Positions 1 through 7,217 of a stretch of 14,598 nucleotides of DNA are shown in pieces. Positions within the stretch are counted from its first letter, which is position 1, and each line of letters starts with the position of its first letter. Under the pieces are notes generated by a model. That model searched no databases. It was not told the DNA's origin and worked only from the letters and a program-made list of their open reading frames with translations. Origin of the DNA: CAZAQS01 sp964486825 (lineage in GTDB: Bacteria; Chloroflexota; Anaerolineae; Anaerolineales; UBA4823). The stretch is from positions 1-14,598 of the forward strand of contig CAZAQS010000112.1 in the NCBI GenBank assembly GCA_964486825.1, written 5' to 3'. Both the position numbers and the translations under genes were made by a program.

Positions 1-74
1 ATCGCGCAGCGGCTCCATCCAGCCATAGTGATTGTCATAGACGCCGGCGGCCGAGCCGGGAATGGATCAGGACA
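1..74. other. Window edge, GC-rich, no assigned gene
   Basis: This short edge is more GC-rich than the DNA after it. On the plus strand the frame of the next gene stays open to base 3, but that translation is arginine-rich and does not look like protein. On the minus strand, bases 62 to 1 read protein-like (PGSAAGVYDNHYGWMEPLRD) without a start or stop. It could be a piece of a gene lying outside the window or noise at a contig end. Confidence 0.2.
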
Positions 75-425
75 TTGTTGGTGGGCTCGGATGGCGGCAT
101 CGTTTTTGCTATGTTGAAACAGATTGTGTCAGGCTCATATGATGAAAGAATGGCTATTGCAGTACCCGATGTAGCGGCAGTGGATCAGGTATGGAAGAAG
201 GCCCAAAAAGATCGCCTTCCTTTCGAGCGTATTGTCGTGAATACCGTCCGCGAATTAGCAAAACTCAACCCGCAAAGCCATGTCCATGCCAGTGAGCTAT
301 ACGCCACCGTTAACATTATCCGTCGCTGCCCGCCCGGACCAATCATGGCTCTCCTTGCTTCCCGACCCTGGTTTGTCCATGTTGGCGACCTTCATTTCAG
401 GTTTGATGATTCGGAAAGCGAGTAA
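75..425 (+). CDS. Uncharacterised small protein, possibly 5'-truncated by the window
   Basis: I do not recognise the family. The product is up to 116 residues, with no signal peptide or membrane segment. The C-terminal half alternates helical stretches and ends in an aromatic, basic/acidic segment (ASRPWFVHVGDLHFRFDD), which could be a small winged-helix-like fold; this is inference only. The start is uncertain. The first start codons are TTG at 75 and 78 and GTG at 81, with AGGA at 69-72 that best suits 78 or 81. ATG codons at 111 and 150 lack a clear ribosome site. The frame has no stop back to the window edge, so the true start may lie outside. The next gene begins 15 nt after the stop with a strong Shine-Dalgarno, so the two are probably co-transcribed. 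Confidence 0.6.
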   Translation: MLVGSDGGIVFAMLKQIVSGSYDERMAIAVPDVAAVDQVWKKAQKDRLPFERIVVNTVRELAKLNPQSHVHASELYATVNIIRRCPPGPIMALLASRPWFVHVGDLHFRFDDSESE

Positions 426-440
426 GCCCAGGAGGAGTAG

Positions 441-878
441 GTGAGTGAAGTAAGACGCTTTAGTATCGTCAAGCCCACATTACAAACCCGGTACCACATC
501 GACTTTGACTGGTGGAGCCAAAGCGATCGTGATTGGCGTGTTCACCTGATGAGTTTATTGTGCCCTGAGCACCAGATGGCTTTCGCTGATTTCAAGGCCG
601 ATGAAATGGTTGATTGGATCGATCCGGAAACTGCGGAAGTACAGAGTGTAGATGGTCTTCAGCATGTATTGATCACGCATTGCGCCAAGGAAGAAGGTTT
701 TATTTCCGAAAGGACGGCCCTGGTAGATGCTGTTTTCCGTCTCTTCCTTGCCAATGGGAATGACCCGATGACAATTTCTGACCTGGCCGAGAGGTTGGGC
801 CGGCCTCCCTATACCTTGTTGAAAACCTTATCGGGAGGTAGAGTGTACCGGGGTTTACGGCCGGTAATGGAACACTAG
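441..878 (+). CDS. Uncharacterised protein with probable C-terminal helix-turn-helix
   Basis: This is a 145-residue soluble protein that I cannot assign to a named family. It starts at GTG 441, set by the strong ribosome site AGGAGGAG at 430-437. The N-terminal half is aromatic and acidic (YHIDFDWW near residue 22, DWIDPETAEVQ near residue 60). The C-terminal 35 residues (about 108-141) read as a helix-turn-helix: TISDLAERLGRPPYTLLKTL followed by a basic GGRVYRGLRP tail. That suggests nucleic-acid binding, but this is inferred from pattern only. It lies 15 nt after the preceding small gene and 20 nt before the tRNA gene. No terminator is visible between it and the tRNA, so the tRNA may be part of the same transcript. 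Confidence 0.75.
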   Translation: MSEVRRFSIVKPTLQTRYHIDFDWWSQSDRDWRVHLMSLLCPEHQMAFADFKADEMVDWIDPETAEVQSVDGLQHVLITHCAKEEGFISERTALVDAVFRLFLANGNDPMTISDLAERLGRPPYTLLKTLSGGRVYRGLRPVMEH

Positions 879-898
879 TTGCACGTAAACATATTTAT

Positions 899-974
899 GC
901 CCCCGTAGCTCAATGGACAGAGCAAGTGCCTTCTAAGCACGAGGTTGTGGGTTCGAATCCCGCCGGGGGCGCCA
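899..974 (+). tRNA. tRNA-Arg (anticodon UCU)
   Basis: The full cloverleaf can be folded by hand. The acceptor stem is GCCCCCG (899-905) with CGGGGGC (964-970), all seven pairs intact. The D stem is GCTC (908-911) with GAGC (920-923). The anticodon loop is CTTCTAA (930-936) with anticodon TCT at 932-934. The T arm is GTGGG, loop TTCGAAT (952-958), CCCGC (959-963). The discriminator is G971 and the CCA tail (972-974) is encoded. It reads AGA and AGG codons. The outermost anticodon-stem pair (A925 and G941) is a mismatch. The downstream chaperone ORF opens only 2 nt after the CCA. Confidence 0.97.
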
Positions 975-1011
975 AATGGGAATAGATATTGAAGCTAAGG
1001 ACTATATAAAG

Positions 1012-1437
1012 ATGACAAACATGGTCATCAATGTATCATCAAATAATATGAACAGACAGGGAGCTGAGGATGCAAAGTACTTTTCGTCTGGCAGCCTTCG
1101 TTTTCGCCTGTCTTCTCGTTCTTGCGTTTGGAGTCCTCCTACAGATGTGTATGAAACTGAAGACGCGCTGATCGTGAGGGTAGAGGTGGCTGGAATGCGC
1201 GAAGAGGACTTTGAGATCATGCTCGAGGAGCGTTTCTTAACCGTTCGCGGTACTCGTCCAGATATATCTGAGCGGCGTGCTTACCACCAACTTGAGATAC
1301 CTTTTGGGGAATTTATTTCTGAAATCGAGCTTCCGATTCCGGTGGCTGCAGATCAAATAGAAGCGATTTATCAGAGCGGCTTTTTGCGCTTGACCTTACC
1401 GAAGAAAACCCCTCACCAAATCCGTGTGGAAAAATAA
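1012..1437 (+). CDS. Small heat-shock protein, Hsp20/alpha-crystallin family
   Basis: This is an ATP-independent holdase that binds unfolding proteins in the cytoplasm during stress. The alpha-crystallin domain starts with WSPPTDVYETEDALIVRVEV, continues through MREEDFEIMLEERFLTVRG, and ends in the usual IPVAADQIEAIYQSGFLRL stretch with an LPK strand. The common G-V-L of the last strand is G-F-L here. The C-terminal HQIRVEK supplies an I-x-V tail motif of the kind that links subunits in oligomers. I chose ATG 1012 because AAGGA at 997-1001 lies 10 nt upstream, giving 141 residues. An in-frame ATG at 976 would lie 2 nt after the tRNA CCA and has no ribosome site. The lon gene follows after 11 nt, so chaperone and protease are probably transcribed together. 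I see no CIRCE element upstream. Confidence 0.92.
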   Translation: MTNMVINVSSNNMNRQGAEDAKYFSSGSLRFRLSSRSCVWSPPTDVYETEDALIVRVEVAGMREEDFEIMLEERFLTVRGTRPDISERRAYHQLEIPFGEFISEIELPIPVAADQIEAIYQSGFLRLTLPKKTPHQIRVEK

Positions 1438-1448
1438 ATTAATCACAG

Positions 1449-4010
1449 ATGGCTGATTATGGAATTAAGGCATCGGACTGCATCTTGATACCTCCAATTA
1501 ATCCAATCACAACACATATCTTTCAGAACGAAGATGAAGCTGAAATGGATGAATTCCAAAGTAAGCATAGCGAAGAAAACATCCCTCCTGTACTCCCAAT
1601 TTTGCCGTTACGTGGACTGGTGGTCTATCCTCAGACTGCTGTACCACTGACAATTGGCCAACCACGATCGATCCGGCTGGTAGATGACGTTGTAGCTGGC
1701 GAGGAGAGGCTAATTGGGGTGCTCACTTCCAAGGATCCAGAGCTGGAAGTGCCTGGCCCGGTGGATCTTTATACAACCGGCACAGTGGCGATGGTGCACC
1801 GGTTGTTTCGGGCTCCAGATGGCACGATTCGGTTACTGGTTCAAGGTATTGCTCGGTTCAAGGTAGGAGAGTTCCTGCAACAGGAGCCTTACTTGAAGGC
1901 TTATATCGAGCTTATTCCTGAGACAGTGGAGGAGGGCCTCGAATTAGTAGCGCTGGCGCGGAATGCTCGCGGCCAATTCGAGCGTATTGCGGAAATGGTT
2001 CCTTCCATTCCAAGAGAGCTGGTGGCATCTGTCACCGCCCTGGAAGATCCTCTCCAAACGGTTTATACCATTGCTAACTTTCAAAGGATGGACTTGCGGG
2101 ATGCCCAGCAGATGCTCGAGATCGACTCGGCCTCTGAAAAACTGCACAAGTTGCTCGGGATCCTGGTAAGGGAAGTGGAGGTGCTTGAAATCGGGCAGAA
2201 GATACAAAACGAAGCCCGGTCAGAGATTGAAAAACTACAACATGAATATTTCTTGCGAGAACAGTTAAAAGCCATTCAACGAGAGCTGGGCGAAGGCGAC
2301 GAGCAAGCAGCTGAGGTTGAGGAGTTTCGAAATAAAATCGATGCCGCCGGGTTGCCGGAGGAGGCCGAGAAAATGGCCCGGCGAGAGCTTGACCGCCTAT
2401 CTCGCTTGCCTACAGCCGCCGCAGAATATGGCGTTATTCGAACCTACCTGGATTGGCTTGTTTCGCTACCGTGGTCTTTGGTAACCCAGGATAACCTGGA
2501 CATCCCGCATGCACGAGAGGTCCTGGACCAGGACCATCACGGGCTTGAGGATGTCAAAGAACGAATCCTTGAGTACCTGGCAGTACGTAAGTTACGCCAG
2601 GAGCGCTCAGACGAGCTAGAACAGGACTCTGGGGATGAGATTCGTCGTTTGAGGGAGGGGGTAATCCTTTGCTTTGTAGGACCACCTGGAGTTGGAAAGA
2701 CCTCACTAGGCAGGTCCATCGCCAGAGCGATGGGACGCAAGTTCATCCGAATTTCCCTGGGTGGCATGCGTGATGAGGCTGAGATCCGAGGCCACCGCCG
2801 CACTTATATTGGCGCTATGCCTGGGCGAATCCTTCAAGCGATCCGGAGAGTAGAGTCCCGCAACCCGGTCTTCATGCTAGACGAGGTTGATAAGCTCACC
2901 TATGATTTTCATGGCGATCCTGCCTCGGCTCTTTTGGAAGTTCTGGACCCCGAACAGAACATAGAGTTTCGAGATCATTATTTGGAGGTTGCCTACGACC
3001 TGTCGCAGGTGATGTTCATCACGACCGCGAATTTATTAGAACCAATCCCTGCTCCGTTGCGAGACCGCATGGAGATTATATTTTTATCAGGGTATACAGA
3101 AGGTGAGAAGATCGCAATAGCTGAGGGATATTTAATCCCACGCCAGGTTCGCGAGAACGGGTTGCGGATGGAGGAAATCCAATTTACGCACGAGGGACTT
3201 CAATCGATCATCCGGTCTTATACTCGTGAGGCAGGCGTACGAAACCTGGAGCGCCAGATCGGATCGGTTTGTCGCAAGGTGGTTACCAATATCGCAGAAG
3301 GCAAGACAGATCAGGTAGATGTGACGCCAGAGGCCGTCAGGCAGTTATTAGGCAGGCCTGTTTATTTTGGGAATGAGGAAGTAGAGGTTCGCACTTCAAT
3401 CCCAGGCGTTGCTACCGGTCTGGCATATACACCGGTAGGTGGGGATGTGCTCTTTATTGAGGCTACTCGCATGCCGGGTGGAAAGGGTTTTCAGGTAACC
3501 GGGTCCCTTGGAAATGTGATGCAGGAGTCTGCTCGAGCAGCCTTGTCCTATGTACGTTCTCGCGCCGAACAACTTGAGCTCGAACAGGCTTTCTTTGAAA
3601 AGTCAGATTTCCACTTGCACATCCCTGGCGGCGCCCAACCAAAAGATGGGCCCTCCGCCGGGGTTACGATGGCGACAGCTTTGGTTTCACTCGTCTCTGG
3701 GCGCCTCGTGCGTCCAGACGTCGGAATGACAGGTGAGATTACCTTGCGCGGCCAGGTCCTGCCGGTGGGAGGCATCAAGGAAAAAGTATTGGCTGCCCAC
3801 CGCAGTGGATTGCGAACTGTGATTCTGCCAAAACGAAACCAGGCCGATCTGGAAGATTTACCAGAAGAAGTGCGCGAATCGATTAAGTTCGTTTTTGTCG
3901 ACAGTGTTGACCAGGTTCTTGAGGCAGCCCTGGAGCCGGTGGACCGCAAACCGAAGCGAAAGACAAAGGCAGCTCCAAAGGCTTTAGCCGAGACGATGGA
4001 AAATGCATAA
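1449..4010 (+). CDS. lon: ATP-dependent endopeptidase Lon (La)
   Basis: Lon is a cytoplasmic AAA+ serine protease that unfolds and degrades damaged and regulatory proteins. With the ATG at 1449 it has 853 residues. The N-terminal substrate-binding domain starts near residue 47 (LPILPLRGLVVYP). A helical linker follows, then the AAA+ module with Walker A GPPGVGKT at 411-418 and Walker B VFMLDE at 474-479. The protease domain has the Ser-Lys dyad: Ser736 in DGPSAG and Lys779 in GGIKEKVLAAH, 43 residues apart as in E. coli Lon. The final 20 or so residues form a basic tail (RKPKRKTKAAPK). The first 32 residues do not resemble Lon and no ribosome site precedes 1449, so ATG 1545 (residue 33) may be the real start. 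The stop overlaps the next gene by 8 nt. Confidence 0.97.
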   Translation: MADYGIKASDCILIPPINPITTHIFQNEDEAEMDEFQSKHSEENIPPVLPILPLRGLVVYPQTAVPLTIGQPRSIRLVDDVVAGEERLIGVLTSKDPELEVPGPVDLYTTGTVAMVHRLFRAPDGTIRLLVQGIARFKVGEFLQQEPYLKAYIELIPETVEEGLELVALARNARGQFERIAEMVPSIPRELVASVTALEDPLQTVYTIANFQRMDLRDAQQMLEIDSASEKLHKLLGILVREVEVLEIGQKIQNEARSEIEKLQHEYFLREQLKAIQRELGEGDEQAAEVEEFRNKIDAAGLPEEAEKMARRELDRLSRLPTAAAEYGVIRTYLDWLVSLPWSLVTQDNLDIPHAREVLDQDHHGLEDVKERILEYLAVRKLRQERSDELEQDSGDEIRRLREGVILCFVGPPGVGKTSLGRSIARAMGRKFIRISLGGMRDEAEIRGHRRTYIGAMPGRILQAIRRVESRNPVFMLDEVDKLTYDFHGDPASALLEVLDPEQNIEFRDHYLEVAYDLSQVMFITTANLLEPIPAPLRDRMEIIFLSGYTEGEKIAIAEGYLIPRQVRENGLRMEEIQFTHEGLQSIIRSYTREAGVRNLERQIGSVCRKVVTNIAEGKTDQVDVTPEAVRQLLGRPVYFGNEEVEVRTSIPGVATGLAYTPVGGDVLFIEATRMPGGKGFQVTGSLGNVMQESARAALSYVRSRAEQLELEQAFFEKSDFHLHIPGGAQPKDGPSAGVTMATALVSLVSGRLVRPDVGMTGEITLRGQVLPVGGIKEKVLAAHRSGLRTVILPKRNQADLEDLPEEVRESIKFVFVDSVDQVLEAALEPVDRKPKRKTKAAPKALAETMENA

Positions 4011-4365
4011 AATACTTCTGGTCGAAGACGACCCAACGATGCTAGGCTTGCTGCAGACCTTGCTGCAGATGGAAGGATTCGAGGTTGCCCAGTCAAAGGA
4101 AGATGAGCTTGAAGAAATAATTTCAGAGCTCAGGCAAGAAAAACCAACCCTGGCATTGATCGACGTTCATTTACGCCATATCAACGGGTTGGATGTCCTG
4201 AAACGGATCCGGAAAGACGCTGAGCTGAAGGATATTTGTGTGCTGATGTCATCGGGGATGGATGTCGGCGACAGGTGCCTGGAAGAGGGCGCAAATGGTT
4301 TTATCCTTAAACCATATATGCCGGATGAATTGATTAAAAAAATCCACAAGCTTGTGGATGGATAA
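4003..4365 (+). CDS. Single-domain response regulator (CheY-like receiver)
   Basis: This 120-residue protein is a lone receiver domain with no output domain. The acidic pocket is E8-D9-D10, the phosphoacceptor is Asp54 in LALIDVHL, the switch serine is in LMSSG (83-84), and the conserved lysine is Lys103 in FILKPYMPDEL. All key residues are present, so it should be phosphorylatable. It would act by binding a partner protein or as a phosphotransfer step. No histidine kinase is encoded in the window. The ATG lies inside the end of lon (8-nt overlap), which implies translational coupling. The PHP/AlbA_2 gene starts 18 nt after its stop. The partner is unknown; a link to Lon or to the PHP protein is inference from gene order. 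Confidence 0.93.
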   Translation: MHKILLVEDDPTMLGLLQTLLQMEGFEVAQSKEDELEEIISELRQEKPTLALIDVHLRHINGLDVLKRIRKDAELKDICVLMSSGMDVGDRCLEEGANGFILKPYMPDELIKKIHKLVDG

Positions 4366-4383
4366 TGAAATAGAGAGTGAATT

Positions 4384-6144
4384 GTGGCAAAAAAACGTCC
4401 TCGCGCCCCAATGCAGTGGCGCACAATGGATTTACATTTACATACGCCGGCTTCGATCGATTACCAACAGCCGGAAGTTAGTTATTTAGATATTTTGCAC
4501 CGCGCAGAAGCGCGCGGTTTGGACATCATTGGCTTTGCAGATCACAATACCGTCGCTGGATACCGGGGTATGCAAGAAGAGATCCAACAACTTTCCTTGT
4601 TGGAAAAACTCAACCGGTTGCTCCCAGAAGAAAAAGCACGCTTAATGGAGTATCGCCGCCTGCTTGAAAAGATCCTGATCTTACCAGGGTTTGAATTTAC
4701 CGCTACCTTCGGTTTTCATATCATGGGATTTTTTTCCCCAGATAAGCCGGTGCGGGAGATTGAACACTTGCTGCTTGATTTGAATATTCCAACTGACCAG
4801 TTGGATCACGGTTCTGACATGATCGGGGCGACCTCAGACGTAACCACTGCTTACCAACTGATTAACGAAGCCGGAGGCTTGGTGATTGCCGCCCACGCAA
4901 ATTCGAGCAACGGCGTAGCAATGCGGGGCTTTACGTTTGGCGGACAAACCAGGATTGCCTACACTCAGGATCCAAACTTGCACGCCTTGGAAGTCACTGA
5001 TTTGGAACAGCAAGGCCGGCGGAGTACAGCAGCATTCTTCAGCGGTACGAAACCGGAATACCCGCGCCGGATGCATGCCATACAAGGCTCCGATGCTCAC
5101 CGCCTGGCGATGGACCCGCTAAGGAAAAAGAATCTGGGAGTGGGTGACCGCGCTACAGACGTCTTGCTCTCGGAAGTAAGTTTTGAGGCCTTGAAAGAAC
5201 TGTTTGAGAGCAACGATTTTGCCCGCACCCGTCCACACCGGCACCAGGAGGAACCAGCATTTGACTTCCTCATGTCAGCTCGAGAAGAAGGTCCGAATAT
5301 TGTGCAGGACTTTCACGAGAGCATGACGGTACGTGGTGGAAAGCTGTATGCTGTAATTGCTGACGTATGTGCTTTTACCAACACCAACGGCGGCACCTTG
5401 TATATCGGAATGAACAGCGATGCCAACAAACCGGTAATTGGGATCAACAATCCCGAGCAAATGATGGCGCAGATGGAAAAAGAGATCAGCAACCGGATCA
5501 GCCCTCCCATTCAGCCTGCACTAGACGTGCATGAAACAGGGGGGAAGAAAGTCCTGCGTGTGCTTGTACCACGCGGTGATGACCCCCCTTATGCAGTGGA
5601 CGATAATAAGATCTACGTACGTGATGAGGCTGAAACCGGCCTGGCTGTCCGTGACGAGATTGTTGGCCTGGTAAAGAGAGGTTTACGAGAGCAAATTGCG
5701 ACACCGGCCCCTTCTGAAGCCGTCACCGAAGCGGCAGTGGAAAAACCGGTCAGTAGCAAAGAAGTTGAGGAAGCCAAGGACGACATCGCTCCTCGAACTG
5801 GTGTAGAAGTGGTTGGCATGGAAGAGAGAGGCGGTTCACGCTATTTCACCATGCGTGATCTGCGCAATGGCAATGTCGTGAAAAATGTGACCCGCACCTC
5901 GGCCAGAAGGCTTTGGCACTACGCCATTGAGGAATTTGCCAAACTGCCGTCTGATCTAAACGCTGCTCAGGTGACTTGGGACGGCGATCTCGGTTTATTG
6001 CGCCGCCATAAGCAGGGTAAAATTGTCCGTTATGACCTGGTCCAAAAGACGAACGGTGGATTCCGGTATTATTTTGGCGTGACGGATGATGGTATCCGGG
6101 GACCTTGGAAACGTTTGGTGGGCTCGGAAGATGAACGGGAGTGA
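4384..6144 (+). CDS. PHP-domain phosphoesterase fused to an AlbA_2 (Schlafen-type) domain
   Basis: The protein has 586 residues and starts at GTG 4384. An N-terminal PHP domain carries the metal-ligand motifs of the family: DLHLHT (16-21), ADHNT (52-56), GFEFT (102-106), H112, AAHAN (169-173) and GSDAH (235-239). These suggest a metal-dependent phosphoesterase acting on nucleic acid or a small phosphoester; the substrate cannot be read from sequence. Residues about 303-432 match the AlbA_2/divergent AAA-4 pattern, with FTNTNGGTLYIGM at 331-343 and a later IYVRDEAET. That domain is often nucleic-acid binding and is related to the Schlafen core. A Pro/Ala/Glu-rich linker (about 438-468) leads to a C-terminal module of about 115 residues (YFTMRDLRNGNVVKNVTRTS) that I do not recognise. 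It sits between the response regulator and the acetyltransferase. Confidence 0.85.
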   Translation: MAKKRPRAPMQWRTMDLHLHTPASIDYQQPEVSYLDILHRAEARGLDIIGFADHNTVAGYRGMQEEIQQLSLLEKLNRLLPEEKARLMEYRRLLEKILILPGFEFTATFGFHIMGFFSPDKPVREIEHLLLDLNIPTDQLDHGSDMIGATSDVTTAYQLINEAGGLVIAAHANSSNGVAMRGFTFGGQTRIAYTQDPNLHALEVTDLEQQGRRSTAAFFSGTKPEYPRRMHAIQGSDAHRLAMDPLRKKNLGVGDRATDVLLSEVSFEALKELFESNDFARTRPHRHQEEPAFDFLMSAREEGPNIVQDFHESMTVRGGKLYAVIADVCAFTNTNGGTLYIGMNSDANKPVIGINNPEQMMAQMEKEISNRISPPIQPALDVHETGGKKVLRVLVPRGDDPPYAVDDNKIYVRDEAETGLAVRDEIVGLVKRGLREQIATPAPSEAVTEAAVEKPVSSKEVEEAKDDIAPRTGVEVVGMEERGGSRYFTMRDLRNGNVVKNVTRTSARRLWHYAIEEFAKLPSDLNAAQVTWDGDLGLLRRHKQGKIVRYDLVQKTNGGFRYYFGVTDDGIRGPWKRLVGSEDERE

Positions 6145-6574
6145 GCGGAATCCTTTTTCAATCCGTACCTTCCGCTTTCAAGATGATTACGACAAGGTCC
6201 TTGCACTCTGGCAATCAGCCGGAAAGGGTATCCATGTTAGACGGTCTGATGAGCCGGAAGAGATCCAGAAAAAGCTCCAACGTGATCCAGACCTGTTCCT
6301 GCTAGCTGAAGAAGATGGCTGTATCGTTGGTACAGTTCTGGGAGGTTATGACGGTCGTAGGGGCATGGTTTACCACCTGGCAGTGGATAAAAGATATCGC
6401 CAGCGGGGTATTGGTGATGCTTTGATGCAAGAGCTGGAGCGGCGGTTAAAACAAAAGGGATGTATCCGGTATTACCTTCTGGTAACCCACGATAACCTCC
6501 AGGCTATCCGTTTCTACGAAAAGCGCGGTTGGGAACGGATGGACTTGCACGCGTATGGGAAAGACTTGGAATAG
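6131..6574 (+). CDS. GNAT-family N-acetyltransferase, YpeA-like
   Basis: This is a single GNAT domain that transfers an acetyl group from acetyl-CoA to an amine; the substrate is not known. It starts with the family's IRTFRFQDDYDKVLALW and contains LFLLAEEDGCIVGTVLGGYD (strands 3-4), VYHLAVDKRYRQRGIGDALM (motif A with the RQRGIG acetyl-CoA loop) and a final AIRFYEKRGWER. From memory it resembles E. coli YpeA in order and spacing, including the GTV-GGYDG-RG stretch. I chose ATG 6131, giving 147 residues, because the family's first strand follows at once. It overlaps the PHP gene by 14 nt. GGAAG directly before the ATG is too close to be a good ribosome site, so coupled translation is likely. 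An upstream in-frame ATG at 6086 adds 15 unlikely residues. Confidence 0.88.
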   Translation: MNGSERNPFSIRTFRFQDDYDKVLALWQSAGKGIHVRRSDEPEEIQKKLQRDPDLFLLAEEDGCIVGTVLGGYDGRRGMVYHLAVDKRYRQRGIGDALMQELERRLKQKGCIRYYLLVTHDNLQAIRFYEKRGWERMDLHAYGKDLE

Positions 6575-6590
6575 CACCAAGCGATGGGCT

Positions 6591-6595
6591 GGAGG
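6591..6595 (+). promoter_or_regulatory. Ribosome-binding site setting a TTG start for the MogA-like gene
   Basis: GGAGG stands 5 nt upstream of an in-frame TTG at 6601. The competing ATG at 6529 lies inside the acetyltransferase gene, has no such site, and would add 24 residues with no similarity to the family. Confidence 0.6.
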
Positions 6596-6600
6596 CTTTG

Positions 6601-7128
6601 TTGAGCGATAACGTTTCTCAAAACCTGGTATTGAGAGTGGGGATCCTTACTGTTTCAGACCGGTCTTCCGCTGGAATCCGTCCGGATGCTTCTGGTCCTG
6701 CATTGGAAGGGTTAATTGCTACTCGAGGTTGGAAAATTATCAGGCGGCATACTGTCCCGGATGAAATTGCCGCGATCAAAAAGACATTAGTGAGTTGGGC
6801 AGGCAGCGGGGAGATGGACCTGATCCTGACCACCGGCGGGACAGGTTTTAGCCCCCGAGACGTCACTCCCGAAGCGACACAGGCGGTGATCGAGCGATTT
6901 GCTCCTGGTCTGGCTGAAGCTATGCGCCACGCCAGCTTACGCGTTACGCCACACGGCATGCTCTCCCGTTCGGTAACCGGTATTCGCGGCCGTTGTTTGA
7001 TTGTGAATCTTCCCGGCAGCCCAAAAGCAGCCACCGAAAACCTGGACGTGATCATAGCTGTCTTACCGCATGCAGTTCAACTTCTGAGGGAGGATCCGGG
7101 CTCTGAGGCCGGGCACCAGACCAGATGA
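6601..7128 (+). CDS. MogA/MoaB-type molybdopterin protein (putative adenylyltransferase)
   Basis: Members of this family bind molybdopterin, and MogA activates it by adenylylation before molybdenum insertion in molybdenum cofactor synthesis. From the TTG start it has 175 residues, the usual single-domain length. It begins with the family strand LRVGILTVSDR (11-21). The molybdopterin-binding signature TTGGTGFSPRDVTPEAT is at 78-94, with the conserved aspartate at 87. It ends with GIRGRCLIVNLPGSPKA near 128-142. Sequence alone does not separate MogA (adenylyltransferase) from MoaB, whose role varies among bacteria. No other cofactor gene is in the window, so this is an isolated member attached to the stress block. 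Its start is 26 nt after the acetyltransferase stop. Confidence 0.92.
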   Translation: MSDNVSQNLVLRVGILTVSDRSSAGIRPDASGPALEGLIATRGWKIIRRHTVPDEIAAIKKTLVSWAGSGEMDLILTTGGTGFSPRDVTPEATQAVIERFAPGLAEAMRHASLRVTPHGMLSRSVTGIRGRCLIVNLPGSPKAATENLDVIIAVLPHAVQLLREDPGSEAGHQTR

Positions 7129-7188
7129 GAGAGTTTTATGGGTATTATTAAGATTAGGTTAAGAAGGAAATGCCAGACGAATCTATCC

Positions 7189-7217
7189 TTGCCCTCTCTC
7201 TTAGAAAACTTTATAAT
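7189..7217 (+). promoter_or_regulatory. Sigma-70-type promoter for signal peptidase I
   Basis: TTGCCC (7189-7194, 4 of 6 consensus bases) is followed by a 17-nt spacer and a perfect TATAAT (7212-7217). Transcription would start near 7224, which is downstream of the first possible ATG of the next gene (7138) but upstream of ATG 7261. This supports the later start and gives lepB expression independent of the upstream block. Confidence 0.6.

Noticed and set aside
1070..1171. Plus-strand ORF in another frame inside hsp20, reading like a signal peptide (MQSTFRLAAFVFACLLVLAF)
   Set aside because: It is only 33 codons and lies fully inside the N-terminal region of the Hsp20 gene. A chance hydrophobic shadow frame is the simpler reading.
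3548..4096. 182-codon minus-strand ORF opposite the end of lon
   Set aside because: It is antisense to the conserved Lon protease domain and has the Ser/Arg/Thr-rich composition of a shadow frame, with no domain I recognise.
6618..7055. 145-codon minus-strand ORF opposite the MogA-like gene
   Set aside because: It is antisense to a conserved gene with clear motifs, has no ribosome site that I can see, and its composition is Arg/Pro/Ser-rich as in a shadow frame.
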